Positions 8,430-21,150 of a stretch of 64,000 nt of DNA are shown here, piece after piece (position 1 is the stretch's first letter; every line of letters starts with the position of its first letter). The position numbers and the translations under genes are program-made. The notes under the pieces are model-generated. The model did not search any database, was not told where the DNA came from, and saw only the letters and a program-made list of their open reading frames with translations. Source of the DNA: Galbula dea (taxonomy: Eukaryota > Chordata > Aves > Piciformes > Galbulidae); assembly GCA_013399015.1 (NCBI GenBank), contig VWZX01004918.1, forward strand, positions 763,369 through 827,368, in the 5' to 3' direction.

Positions 8430-10940
8430 ATTGGTGATGATGCCCATGCCCCTTCCAGTTCATTTTGCCTTGGTCGAAAGTCACTGAACTGAAGCAAAGG
8501 TCAGCTAATTACACAGGGGATCGGGGAGACAGTAAGCGTTTAGACACTCACAAGGGGAAGTGATGCCCATGGGAGCGGTCAGGAAAGGGAAGGAGATAAA
8601 ATTGTCTTCAGGTGCAAATACATTTTGCTTGAGAATTACATCGCTCCGGTACTTAGTTTCTAAAGTGACAGGAAGCTGCTTCAGTGCCCTTTAAACAGCC
8701 CTGGCACGGGTTTTGTCTCGTTCTTTTTGCATGCATGCTTAAGTGTACCTGTGCATAAATACATGCACAATAGATATGCATATGCTCAGCGTTACCCAAA
8801 GCTGTAAAAGAAAGCGAAACACCAGACTGTGTTTTAAGGATTTAAAGCCTCCCTTTGTCTCCGAGGGAGGAAGAGAAAAAAAAGATAAAGAAAACCCCTT
8901 GTTGGCTTCTGATTAGATTATACAGCTTCATTTTTCTTCATTTTCTCATCTTGCCTTGCTTCATTTGCACGATCATGCGATGTCGTTTACAAGCTTTTCG
9001 AAGTCAAACCCAGATCTTGTACTGAGCCGATGCATCCCTGTGCAAAATGACCTAGTTTGCAGGCACGAGGTAGTTAGGATTTACTGGATTTTTTTTTTCT
9101 TTTCAGTGACTAACCATGCTAGTGTTAATGGATACAATAGTATTGTTTACCTGAGAATTTCCACTGTGTACTAAATACCCTTTATTACTCAACTGCTAGA
9201 AAAGGCAAAGTGCACAAAAATGGCTTTTCTTAAGCATTTTTTTTCCAAGTTAGATATCTGGTTGAATTACAAAAAACAAGCTAAAAATAAGACTGAGACA
9301 TTCAGGCCACCACCACTCTTCTCTGTAGTGCACTGAGGATGTTGAAGGATCTGTGCAGTGTCTGCTTAAAGGGGGAAATGAAAGATGTGTGTGTGCACTT
9401 AGGTGTATATGTTTATTATTCTTTCCCATCTGCCCATATGGGAATATCATTTAGGGGCTTGCTGTTACTTTGAGGGAAAGGCTAAAAGAATGAGTGGAAA
9501 AGAGACATGATTGTAGAGGCACCAGCTACAATTCCTTAGAATGCATTTTCAAATCCCACCTTTTGCCAATTTTTCAAAACATTACCTTGGACCCAATCAA
9601 AGGATGATGGTGTAAAAAGGCAGTGTTCTCAGGAGAAGCAAGCCTTGTTAAAGAAAATGAAAGGTGAAGTGGTGGAGCTGCCACTTAAGGACTTCACAGG
9701 GAGGCCCAGGAGCCTCTCCAGAAGTAGCTGATTTTAGAAAATGAAGGATGTTACATGTCATAAGGCATTTCAGAATGTTTACTTGGTAGCTCTAAACATC
9801 TTTGCTTTTTGTTGTTTATCAGAAATTCTACTGCCTGACAGTGCTTTAAAACCACCTAATTCCTTTCATTACTAATTCTTCAGAGAAGTGTTCCTATTTG
9901 CTTCTCTAAGCCTAACAGAGGCATTTATCTCTCTGGCTAAGCAGGGCTGGACACAGCTCCTGTGGAGCCCACTACTGCCTTTCTGAGCATCAGTCAGAGG
10001 GAACAAGCTAATGGCTGGGGGGGTTGCTTATTCTGAACCCTGGTGACAGAGTGTCCATCTCCAGTGTTCCAGCCCTGCTGGCTTAGCCAGGTGAGAGCAA
10101 GAATGGGATTCTCAGGCTTGTATCTATCCTTCAGCGTCAGCTCCATTCGGGTTTGCAGCCCTTCTCTCCTAGTCTAATAAGACTAAGCATGAACATTGCA
10201 GTCTTTAGGGTGACCTCATATCAGCTTTTCTCTTCCTTTGTCAGCTTTTTGTACCATCATACCTGTTAAAAGTCAAAAAGAGATTTTAGGGTAGGTCTAT
10301 TAGTCAATCCCCAATGAAAGCATTGATCTCTAGTATTGTGAATCTGAAGTGTCAAAGGAAGGAGAAATGATCACTTTGTCCAGCCATTCAATAAGTGTCC
10401 TTCACAGCCCTCAGACATCCACACCCTCCTCCTTTCCCCCTGGCATGGGCTAGCCCTACCACCCTCATCCTCTTGGCAAATGCTTGAATTTTTGTATTCT
10501 TTCAGTTTTCCTTGACTCAACCTCATTCCAGCTAGTAGTATAAGCAAAGCCAAAAGCCCAGCATGGTTGGATTTTTTCCACTTCTTTTGAAAAACCAAAC
10601 CACAGTCATTCTGCAAACACACTTGCCAGGTAATTTTGCTGGGATTTTACTTGGTAGTATGATTTCAGGGGGTTTTAGTGGACAGTAGTGTGTGTCACAG
10701 AGACATAAACAGAATTCCAACCAAGAAATTAGCTTGCCCTATTAAAAAGTAGTTCAGCACACATTATTTTTATATATTAAAAGTAGAAATTAAATCTCTT
10801 TCAAGCTTGGCCAAATGATTTCTCACCTTTCTGACTCCCATTAAAGTAGGGAAGGTGAAAAATGGTTGCAAGAATTGAAAGTTTAACCACAGAAACGAAT
10901 AAGAAGATAATTCTCCAGCTCATGACATCAGCAATGTAAA
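8430..10940. other. Intronic sequence without recognised elements
   Basis: AT-rich unique sequence after the CpG-rich region. A GTGTGTG stretch lies near 9388 and a poly-T near 9090. No exon, RNA gene or mobile element recognised. Confidence 0.5.
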
Positions 10941-11162
10941 GAATCATAGAATTATTATGGTTGGAAAAGATGTCTGAGAATCTTGAGTCCAACCATCCAC
11001 CCAACACTACCATCCTCACCCATAAACCATGTCCCCAGGCACCATATTTACAGGTTTTTGAACTCTTCCAAGGATGATGATTCCACCATCTCCCTGGGCA
11101 GCCTGTGCCAAAGCCTGATAACCCTCTTGGGGAAGAAATTCTTCCTAAAATCTAATCTGAAG
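10941..11162 (-). mobile_element. CR1 LINE fragment, 5'-truncated
   Basis: Begins GAATCATAGAATTATTATGG and follows the CR1 3' region in reverse complement: CCAACACTACCAT, ACCATGTCCCC, a CACCATATTTACAGG block, GGGCAGCCTGTGCC, then AAGAAATTCTTCCTAA. It ends abruptly after ATCTAATCTGAAG. Confidence 0.92.
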
Positions 11163-11164
11163 TA

Positions 11165-13910
11165 CAGAGAAGTAGAAGAGAGACTAATGGTCACAAATGT
11201 GAGTCCTAGGCTGCTCAGTGCTTACCAGTGGTCTGCAGCACATGGGGTTTTTTTGATAATTTGTGTTCATAACTCCTTGCTCCATTTCAGAAGAAGGCTA
11301 TTGTCCTTGTTATAGCAGTATCTACCATGCAGTCTTGTTTGTTTAGATAGAATAGCTCATACTGTAGTGCCTCTGGATTACAAAAACATAGACTGTTCAT
11401 GGCAAAGCCCACATAAAAGGAAAGAGATTGCAGTTCTCTCAGTAACTTTAAATGAAGAAAGGCAGTTTAAGAATCCAGGAACATGATGGATCACATGTGA
11501 AGTGAAAATTGTATGCTGAATAAGTAAAAAGCTAAAAGTCTAGCCACATTGGATGGCTGTCACTGTCTTCATTCACTCCATCCTTCCTGCAGACACTTCC
11601 TTGGGCTCTGCTGGGCTGGGGCTTTTATTGTCCTGATTCCTCATGTGGTTACCAAAAGACAAGTAAAATGTGTCTATTTCTTCTGGCTAGTTCTTCTTTC
11701 TGTGCTCTCAGCATCTTGTTCAGGTTGTTTTCTCATAAATATGAGTTGATTCTGTTTGCTATTTTTTTGTTGTTTTTTTCTGGCAGAGTTGGAGCCAGGA
11801 GGTGACTAATGAAATCTGCCTACTGGTATATGCATGTGCTTGGAAAGAAAGGGCAAAAAAATGGGAGGGGATAGGCAGAACAGAAAGAGCTGAGCAGTAT
11901 GTGTAGGGGTTGTGCATTTAAGGACCTGGGTTAGTATGGTGCTAGGAGGGTTTTGACCCAGTGAGACATACAACCAAGGTATAGGCTAATGGTTTAGGAG
12001 GAGCTGGGGCAGTCTGAAGTAAAGCAAATAGGATACTGGGGCAGTTATAAAATACATGATAGCTTGGAGCACAGAAGTGCTCGGGACCTTTGTGGTGAGA
12101 GAGTAGTAGGGTTTAAGAGGTTGAGTAAGTGGGGCAAAAATGTGCTTCAACAGCAATATTTCTGAGCAGGAAGAAGTCTGTGGGAAATGAGGGCTTTCAG
12201 GAAGAAAGTTGCTATGGTTTTGGAGGTGAAAGCTGAGGTGGAGTACCAGGATGGTGTGTTACCACAGCACATTCTCTGCTCCAGTCTTTTCTATCTAGAA
12301 TGTGACACAGAAGCAGGGACATGCATGCTGATCTCCCACTTTTGAGCTAGGCCAGCCTCTTCCAATTTCTTTTCCAGTCTTCTTTGCAAAAGTTCATGTG
12401 CACTGGATTCATCCACATTATGGTCATTTAGGGAGACTTGTGTAGCAGAATCACCAGTTCACTGTTGCTGGAGTAGCAGAGTGGTGGCTGGATCAGGCAG
12501 CCCTTGTTTGGTGAAGATGCCTGAACTCCACAGGAGATTTTGCTAAGTAAGAATCACAAGACTGGAGCTGTAATACTGCAGTGAAATAATTTTCACCACA
12601 ATTGTGGAAAATAAGAGCAAAACAGCTTTGAAAGATGTGCATGTGATGTAGAGATAACATTTTACCATTGTAAGAAAACTACAAGGAAAGACTTCTTACT
12701 GTAGGTGAAAAAAACCCCAACGAAAAACCCCAAAACCAACCCAAAACTTCTTATTTTTTTAAAATATAATGGAATGGCTATTTCTGTATATAACGATAAT
12801 AAACCAAATATTTTTAGGGTTTAGGGTAAATGCAATGGCTTTTTTTGGTTAAAATGTGCTTATAATGTTGCAAAAAGTTTACATTTAGATTAAAGCATCA
12901 AATGTAAATGTTTCCAGATGTTCAAGCATTGTTACTCAATGTGATATTAGAGGTAGACCTGGAGTCTCATCTTTGAGGTATATTTACTGTTTTTTAGAGA
13001 GAGATTTATTTTTTTTTTACAACCCATGTGTGCATCACAATCTTTTTTCTTTTTAATATCTCCTTTTCATTCACAGATTTTCAAATATTTACTACTTCCC
13101 CTGCTCTGAATATTTCTTGCACAAAACAGGCATTTTCCTGTTGTAAGACTGTAAAGCATAGCAGCTTTTCTTCACATCTTTAAATTACATAGATTTTATA
13201 TCCCCTTTCAAAATTCCAATATGCTCCATCAGTTATTATCCCCATCAGCTGCCAAAGCACTAACATCAGTTGGAATAAAATGAATAACAAAGCCATTTCA
13301 GGCAACAGAGTGGTTAATTGGTTGCACAGTTAGATATGCATATTAGGAAGCATGGTTCCTATATTACTCTTTCTGTCAATATGGCTTGTCAAAGAGGCAC
13401 AGAGTCTTCAGCAGTACTGCAGACAGTGTGGAGCACTGTAATCAAAACTGGAATGTTGCTCATGGATTTCTGATAAGCATCTTTATACAAGCCCTGCTGC
13501 CTTAGTACATGCACAGCTATTGATTGACTGGGGGTGCCTTTGCAAGAGCTAAATAAATAACCACACTCTTGTCACTTACCAGCAATACCACTTTTGCCTC
13601 AGCCTGTGGTAACAACGTTTTTTGGAGATTTAAAGCATGTTTTATTGTCTTTTAATCAAATACTGTTTGAAAGAAGTTATCAGGAGAAATTAATTTAGCA
13701 TTCAATAAATTGTACTTCCTGCTGTTTCTCATTTTCAAAGATGGATTCTTCTTCTGATAGCAAGAAGTTGACATGGCTTTAAGGGAAATTTCTTTCTGTC
13801 TCTTCATTTTAGAGAACTCTGCAAAACTCTGCTGTAGAACTGCTATGCCCAGTGTAAGCACAACCAGTCCTACAATCCTAATCTTTTCTCAGCTTTCTCA
13901 CCATGGGATG
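11165..13910. other. Intronic sequence without recognised genes
   Basis: Unique sequence. It contains an A/C-only tract at 12707-12747, listed separately, and two TTTAGGG units at 12813-12826. No exon recognised. Confidence 0.5.
12707..12747. repeat. A/C-only low-complexity tract
   Basis: About 40 bases of A-runs broken by CCCC or CC, with one G. Same style as the tracts at 3446-3503 and 41290-41410. Confidence 0.75.
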
Positions 13911-13972
13911 ATCTAGAATCATTATGGTTGGAAAAGATCTCTAAGATCATCAAGTCCAGCCATCAGCTTGTG
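13911..13972 (-). mobile_element. CR1 3'-end remnant
   Basis: A short piece reading AGAATCATTATGGTTGGAAA, then AGATCATCAAGTCCA and GCCATCA, the reverse complement of the last 60 or so bases of CR1. The tail repeat is reduced to one unit. Confidence 0.85.
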
Positions 13973-14544
13973 CTTGGCTATTCTATTTTCAATGGATCAC
14001 ATGGTGTAGTTCACTGGAGTTAATCTTTTCCCTTCTTCTTGGTCAAAGCTTCCAATAGTTCTTAACCTTTCTGAGTAATCAAGATGACATCAGTGGTCTC
14101 TCTCTTGTCTTTTCCTGGTATCAGTTAATTTAGGTCTCTGTTATTAAGTTTGATGTCCTCAGGTTTCCCTCAGTATCTGTAGCAAATTTTTTCCTAAGCT
14201 GAGAGCTTCCTTTCTAGTTTGTAAATGCAGTGTAGGCAGAGCTGAGAGATCTTGCTGTGATAATAAGTTGACTTGTGAATGTAGCTGTGATTAGAAGGAG
14301 AATGGAACAGTCTGATTTGATGGAAAAAAAGTGTATTATAAATAACAGTGCTGTTCTATAAAGTTAAATGTAACAAGCATAAAGAAGAGAGGCCATGTAC
14401 TTAATATCATTTAGACATTTTTTCTTCCTTTATGAATAGCAACATGGATCTCTAGAAATATTTGTCCTCCCTCTTTCTCATAACTTTATGTACATTTGTG
14501 TGCAAACATATGTGTGCACTCGTACATATCACAGACCTTTCCTT
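13973..14544. other. Intronic sequence without recognised elements
   Basis: Unique sequence between two CR1 remnants of opposite orientation. Nothing recognised. Confidence 0.45.
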
Positions 14545-14622
14545 AGAGGGAGGCCTACTCTGGCAGGGGGGTTGGACTAGATATCTTTTGAGGTCCCTTC
14601 CAACTCCTTTCTGTGATTCTGT
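14545..14622 (+). mobile_element. CR1 3'-end remnant
   Basis: Reads GGGGGGTTGGACTAGATATC, TTTTGAGGTCCCTTCCAACTC and a closing CTGTGATTCTGTCATGA. This is the forward-strand end of CR1 with a degenerate tail. The orientation is sense with respect to NRXN1. Confidence 0.88.
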
Positions 14623-14624
14623 CA

Positions 14625-17600
14625 TGAGAAAATGGTCCATAGGTTTGAGTTGAAAAAGCATTTCTCTGAGAATTGAAAATGTTAAATAAATATTCAGTGA
14701 CTAGATTCATTAACCACAGATGGAACTGGTCAGAACAACATCATTAATTGTTCCTGTCATCCTTAATTGGCAGAAAAAATAAGCCAGTGAAATAAAGTGG
14801 GAAAGGAGGAGGGGCAAAGTAGTGCTGCTGGATGTTGCTCCACAAGGCTGGGATAAGGTGTTGGGGTGGATGCCATACTTAGAAGCAGGCACTGTCTCTG
14901 GCCCCTGATGACTGAATCACCATAGAAAACTGCAGCAGTTGAGCCTGAATTTCTGTAAGAACTGAACTGTCCAAATCCACCAAAATAGCCCAGATGAAGG
15001 GTGTGGCTGCACTGTAGGGTAGGATAAAAGGGATGAAAGTCAAAAAGCTTTACCATTTCTGGGGCTTGGTTGATAAGAAAAATGTTCCCATACAATAGAT
15101 ACATGATGTTTGTGATCCAGAATCTCAAAAGGCAAGACAAGGTTGAACCTGAGGCAGGGTTCACCTGAAGGAGTGAGGAATGTGCATAGCCTATTTCTTT
15201 TTGTTCCAGATATTTGAACTGTACATGGTACAATGATGGGTATTCCTTTGAAATACATAGATAGGTGTTTCCTGAAGAGCTTTCTGCTCCAGTATGGAGA
15301 GATGGAGGGCTCACCAATAAAAGATTTGCTCAGATCATTCTGCTCTTCTGGGACCTTAGCGGGGGATGTTCTCAGACACCTACTCAGAGATGACAGAAGT
15401 GTTAACTCTTTCTTTAGCTCTCTTTTGCTGCATCTGCATCTGCAAAAAAACCCCACCAGCATGCTTCTAAAGCAAGCTGACTGCTTTCCAAATGTGTTGT
15501 GGTGGGGTTTTTTGTGTGTGTGTTGTTTTTTTTCAATCTTTTTTTTATCCCTGCATATCTGCAACTGAGTTAGGGCTTCTTTAATTTGCTTCATTAATTC
15601 AGCTCATCTGCAATTGTAAAATAAAGAAGAGCAGAAAATGACTAGACTTGGAGGAGCTTCAAAAAACTCAACAAGAAACTTCCTCTACCTTGAAGAGGAT
15701 TCAAATGTAGTCTTAATCCCTGTTTGCATTACTGAATCTCTGGAGTTGGTTGACTTTCTCAATGACAGCAGCTGTAGAGCACTGGGAAGTAGGTGGAAAG
15801 GAGATGGTGAGAAACAGCCATGGGCTTGGCTCCTCCTCACTGACCAGTGCAGATATGAAGATGTGAAGGAACTGAGGGCTAAAGAAGACACTGACACTGA
15901 TTGTTGTCCGGGGCCTGATTTGCTTTCACTGAGGTCAAGCATAAGATTTCCACTGCAGAGCCTGATCTACTGTACCTCTGTCAGATATGATGTCTGTCAT
16001 GTATAGAGCAATTCTGTTGGGGTTCCCCTCCACCAAAACAATGCTCTTTAAGCTAAGAGTGAGATATTGCAAATAATAATGGAAACACATGTATTTTTAA
16101 CATAGATTTGGTGCAGCTAGTGGATGTGCTCATTTTACTTCACATGACAAGAGTTATGGGGGAGCTTTCAGCCAGAAGAATGAATTGCTGTATTTATGGA
16201 AAACATTAATTGAGTCATGGTGTTATTTTGGGTTTGGATATTCTCTGCCCACAGAGAGGGGGTTAGGAGTTGTGACAAAACAACAGATGTGAGATTAGCC
16301 CCTCTTTGGCTGAGTCTAAATGGATGTGTCCTAAAATCCTGGTGGCCTACTTGATCAGAACATGCTGTGGCTCCTGTCCAAGACCCATCCTTCCACCCTT
16401 GCTCTTTGGGGCTGGTTTGTGTTTGCAGTTTGCCTTACTGTGGATTTTAAATATGCCTGGGATATGCATCCCAACCCTGGCATTCAGAGCAGCTCTCAAA
16501 TTTGATTATTCTAAAAGAAATGAATAGAGATGCTATAAATGTCCACTTTCCTAAATAATCTGTTATATCAAGCAGCTATTTTTTTTTGCTTGGAATTTCT
16601 ATTTAATTTGCAAGGGTGTGTCTGCTCACTTTATGTCCTGTTACTTAGGACACTTTGTTTTTCAAGTACTGTGGTTAGGATACATACAATATGGGTTCCC
16701 TTGAATGTTTTGGCTCTAATGTTTCAGGTGTGAGGATATGTAGGCTTATTCTGACTGTGCTGACTTCTAGTACCAAACCAGTCATTCACTAAGATGGGAG
16801 CCAGAACAATTTTTGTAATGATAATTTTTAAACTTTGTATAAATCTTCCTACGTTAGCTCATAAATCTTACTCTTTATTGCCAAGCCACAATTTGACAGC
16901 TTTAGCTGTTATCTGACATGAATACAGTAAAATCCACTGTATGGCATTTAGAGAGAGAAGTTGGTGAGAGAAGAATAGAGACAACATGACTTTGCAGCAA
17001 CAATAGCAAAATCAACCATCTTAAAGTGAGATGTCTGAATGTCTTACTGTGCAAGACATTGCAAAAACTGTGGTTCAGCATGCAGGGAAGAGGAGTTGCT
17101 GATCTCTTAAGAAAAGTGGCCTGTAGGTATATCTTAGACATTCAAATTTCAGTCTGTAGCTGGCAGTGATTTCACAAGTTGTGTGATTATCTACTAAATG
17201 AAAATGCAATTTCTACCTGAGCGTGCAAGAGCTTAGTTTCAGTGAGCCTCAGGTCAGCAAAGGTAAATAATTAAATAAGGGAAAAAGAAGTGATGCACCT
17301 GCTAGATATCTGTAGAGGCAGTTACTTTAGATCTGGCAGTTATTAATGCTGGTATAATTGCAAGTGACTCAACTGAAGATTCCTCAGATCCTCTCTATTC
17401 ATTGTGCTTGTAGGATAAAATTTGCCTGTCAGGGAGCTTCGACTTTGGGAAGCTGTGTTTCAGTGTGCTCTGGGTACCTCATGCAGCTTTTGTTGTCACT
17501 TGAACTAAGGACAAATGTCACTGTTTCAGTACAAGGTCACTTCTCATGTCACATGGAGGCATGAGAAAGGCTTATGCTGAGCTGGTCATAGCAAGTGTGG

Positions 17601-17754
17601 TGTGAGTAAAGAAACAGGTCAGGATTTTGCAAATGTTTTCTTTGTTTCAAGTAATTAACTTGATCTCTGCTGGCTATTTGATAATCACTCTCCTGCTCTT
17701 TGTAGGAGGCCACAAAAATGGCAAAGGGTCTCGAGGGCAGCCGTTTGTGGCATG
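14625..17754. other. Intronic sequence with unexplained open frames on the minus strand
   Basis: Two overlapping minus-strand open frames of 184 codons each (14763-15317 and 15040-15594) lie here. They are among the longest in the AT-rich part of the window. Neither resembles a family I recognise. A G/T tract is at 15498-15548. The rest is unique sequence with no exon recognised. Confidence 0.4.
15498..15548. repeat. G/T-rich low-complexity tract
   Basis: G/T-rich sequence with GGTGGGGTTTTTTG, a short TG microsatellite and two T-runs. Its first part is the inverted complement of CAAAAAAACCCCACC at 15443-15457. Confidence 0.75.
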
Positions 17755-18143
17755 GTTGAAATCACTTGGTCTGTTCAGCCTGGAGAAGAGGAGACTGAGG
17801 GGAGACCTCATTGCAGTTTAGAACTTCCTCACCAGAGATAAAGAAGGGGCAGGTGCTGATCTATTCTTCCTGGTGACCAGCAACAGGACCCAGGGGAATG
17901 GCATGAAGCTGTGCCAAGGGAGGGTCAGGTTAGATGTGAAAAGGTTCTTCACCCAGAGAGTGGTGGAGCATTGGAACAGGCTCCCCAGGGATGCAGTCAT
18001 GGCACCAATTCTCATGGAATTCAAGAAGCATCTAGACAATGCTCTTAGAGACATGGTGTGACTTTGGGGTTGTCCTTTGCATAGACAGGAATTGGACTTG
18101 ATGATCGTTGTAGGTCCCTTCCAACTCAGGATATTCTATGATT
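17755..18143 (+). mobile_element. CR1 LINE fragment, the longest and best preserved here
   Basis: About 390 bases on the + strand, from TTCAGCCTGGAGAAGAGGAG to the tail at TATTCTATGATTG. It encodes the end of CR1 ORF2: RRLRGDLIAV, then an in-frame TAG at 17819-17821 where CR1 usually has a Tyr codon, then NFL and, further on, VRLDVKRFFTQRVVEHWNRL, ending LRDMV and TGA at 18059-18061. Apart from that stop the frame is open to its normal end. The intact sequence suggests a fairly young but 5'-truncated insertion. The left boundary is approximate. Confidence 0.95.
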
Positions 18144-18144
18144 G

Positions 18145-18902
18145 TCTTTTTTTCCTTTTTCCAAATGGAATTATTTGCATTGGAAGAAAAGCTAAAAAAT
18201 AAAAATAATAATAAAAAAGTAACCTAGGAGCAAAGTTACATAATGCATATAGTGTGTGGTGGTACTTTTGACTTCTCTAGGGGTCAGTTAGTTGCCAAAG
18301 TATAGTATGGAAAAAAGGGAAATCAGGAGAAAAGGAGCAGTCATTATTGCTTAATGATACTTAGCATAAATTAGTTCAACATTGTTATGCCCACCTTGTT
18401 TCTAACTGTCATGTCAAGAAGTGGCACTGATACATCAACCCTTGTCAGCATACACATTGGTTTCTCTCCAACCCTACAGTGTTTAATGGCAATAGCTTTG
18501 CCTGGAATGGTTATTCCAATTCCACAGAGAGGATCTGAGGTGTGGGAAATCAACTTCCCATTTGTGTTCCCTCCTGGATGACTCAAAGAAGTCATGCAGT
18601 GGTCAGATTGGCCATCTGAAAATTCCCTCAGTGACTCCTGTGCACTTGCCCATGATGTAAGAGACATATTTGGGGCACGTCCAGAGTATGTAACACTTGG
18701 CTGGCATTTGGCACAGCTTAAAGCAGATTCCATGCTGGTTGAGCTTATGTCCTGCCCTAGTCATCCCTCTGTAAGCAGCTCATCCCACAGCAGAGGTTAG
18801 GGATTATTCTGTTCAGGCTTTGCTTGTGCTTATTCATGAATAATTTGTTTCAGGAGGACAGAGCTTTACCAGTCTAAATGTGGCAAGCATCTAACCATAC
18901 TC
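18145..18902. other. Intronic sequence without recognised elements
   Basis: Unique sequence between two CR1 copies in opposite orientation. A short A/T run (AATAATAATAAAA type) lies near 18198. Nothing else recognised. Confidence 0.45.
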
Positions 18903-19150
18903 GTAGAATCATTGAATCATTACAGTGGGAAAAGACCACTGAGATCATCAAGTCCAATTCCCCATCCAACACTATCATGCTCACCACTAACTAAACTGTG
19001 TCCCCAAACACCACATCTACAGGTTTTTGAACTTTTCCAGGGATGGTGATTCCACCATCTCCCTGGGCAGCTTGTGCCAATGCCTGATAACCCCCTGGGG
19101 GAAGAAATTCTTCCTAATATCTAATCTGAACATCCCCTGGTGCATCTTAT
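18903..19150 (-). mobile_element. CR1 LINE fragment, 5'-truncated
   Basis: Starts GTAGAATCATTGAATCATTA and follows the reverse-complement CR1 3' region: AAGACCACTGAGATCATCAA, CATGCTCACCACTAA, CACATCTACAGGTTTTTGAA, GGGATGGTGATTCCACCATC, then AAATTCTTCCTAATATC and CCCCTGGTGCATC. Confidence 0.93.
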
Positions 19151-20445
19151 GTTAAGATCACAGATTACCTAAATATTTAATTACACTGTTAACTGCTCTG
19201 CTTGTTCTGCTTGCTTCTTTTGTTTTGTTGGTAGCCTATTTGTCTGAAGCAAGTAGACTAACAGTTAGAAGTAGACCACTTTGTTACAAGGCTTATTCAT
19301 TTAGAAGTCATCCTTTCATGTAACAGCTTCAAAGAGTTTTGCTCTAACAATCAGAGCCTTCTTTAGCCAACCACATAGTCAACTGCTTCTACTCACAGAG
19401 TGCTAGTACCTTGACAGAGAGTGTGTGGAGAGTATCACAACCATGAGAGACAGCAAGATGATCAAGCAATGCTTACATTCTCTTTTTTTAAGGGAGTTGT
19501 AGAAGTGACACATCTCTGTAATTTCATCTGAAACAGTGACTGAGTGATAGATGGTAATACAGAGATTAATGAGAGAGTGACCACTTGGACCTTTGCTTAA
19601 GGGGAATTGCATCTTCTGAGCATGGCAGTAAACACAGATATTAAATGTAAGTGGACTAAGTTCACAGGAGAAGTTCTGTGTCAGAACAAACACTTTGTCA
19701 CACAGCAAGCTGAAATGGGAAAAAGTTAAACAAAGACTGAGTTCTATATTGCTGTCTTCTTCTGTTATATTGTGCTAATACTAAGACCCAGGATCATTAC
19801 AACAGGGGGCTAGTTACTGAACAAATACCATTCTGCCTTCCTTTGCTGTGTAGGTCATACTGTGGGATTAATAGAACTGAGCTGTGGAAAAAAAAAGAGT
19901 AAGGATGATGCAAAAAAATGGGGGAGGGGAAGAAGAAAAGGAAAATGAGTCAAGCAAGCAGATCATTCCTGTGTTTAAGAAAACCAGAAATACTTTCTCC
20001 TTGTGAAATTTTGTGATATTTTTTTAACTGGGAGTATTTTCCTAATGATTTGGTTTGATTTTTTTTAATAGAGCTATTGTAATTATTTTAATGTAAAAAA
20101 GGGATAAAATACTGATCTTTGTGTATGCCAGTCTCATGCACTCACAGATGAGACTTGCCTGTTTGGTGGTATAAGTCAAATCTGTCAAAATTCCCCATCA
20201 GTGCTTATATTTTTGGGGCCATATGGGGGGCAGTTCCCTTCAATATTGTTCTCTGCTTGTCCTGTGGTTCCAGTTGCTCCTGGTATCCATGATGTCTATT
20301 AAGTGAGAAGGGCAGTCATAATTCATTGAGTCGAGATGTGAACTGGTGGCTTCACATCATGTCAGTTTGGTTTGCAGATATCATTTGCCATTTAAATATT
20401 CCTTCTCCATGTAATTACTGTGGATGTTGGAATGTTAGCATAGAT
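19151..20445. other. Intronic sequence without recognised elements
   Basis: Unique AT-rich sequence with a purine-rich run near 19915-19950. No exon or repeat family recognised. Confidence 0.45.
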
Positions 20446-20592
20446 CAGAATCATAGAATCATAGAATGGCTCAGGTTGGAAGGGACCTTAAAGATCATCT
20501 AGTTCCAACCCCCCTGCCATGGGCAGGGACGCCACACGCACTAGACCAGGTTGCCCAGGGCCACATCCAGCCTGGCATCAGTAGGGCAAGGT
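20446..20592 (-). mobile_element. CR1 LINE fragment of a different subfamily
   Basis: Opens with a longer tail (CAGAATCATAGAATCATAGA), then GGCTCAGGTTGGAAGGGACC, AAAGATCATCTAGTTCCAAC, CCCCTGCCATGGGCAGGGAC and ACTAGACCAGGTTGCCCAG. These blocks differ from the other copies here (which carry the ACCATGTCC and CACATCTA blocks), so it belongs to another CR1 subfamily. The well-kept tail suggests it is younger than most. Confidence 0.93.
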
Positions 20593-21150
20593 ATTTTCCC
20601 TCAGTTCCATAAGGGAATGTGAACAGGGAGAGGATTTTCTTCAGTGAAGACACATCAGGCATTGTTTGAAAGGGTTAGTTGCTTTCAAATGTTACTGTAG
20701 GACTGTTGGGATAATTAGCAGTTCATCAGAATGATTTTACAGAATGGCTGGAACAAAGCTTTTTAGCTTGCAGTGAGTGTTTGTGATTTACTCCAATAGA
20801 TGGGAAGAGTCAACAGTCACAGAGAGGAGGTCAGCATTAACTTTATTCTAAAGTTTCTTGGGGGAATTTTTTGAGCAATATGTCATGTTGTGTGTATTTT
20901 GTCTCTTCTCTTAGCAGAGGTTATAATTTTTAATATTTGTTTGTATTATGGTGATGCCTAGAAATTTCAGTCACAGGTTGTGAGCCCATTGTGTTAAGCA
21001 GATGGATTTGAACAGAAAAAGACAAGAGAGCTGAGGAAATAATCACTGTCTACTGCTGACAGTACTCTCCAGGGTAGGTTTCAAAATAGCTCAAGAGCTG
21101 TGTAAAATTAATAAGCTGTTCCTCATGTACTGAAATCCTCTTTCATATTG

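Noticed and set aside
12813..12826. Two TTTAGGG units resembling telomeric repeat
   Set aside because: Only two units, and of the plant-type heptamer rather than vertebrate TTAGGG. Expected by chance in this composition.
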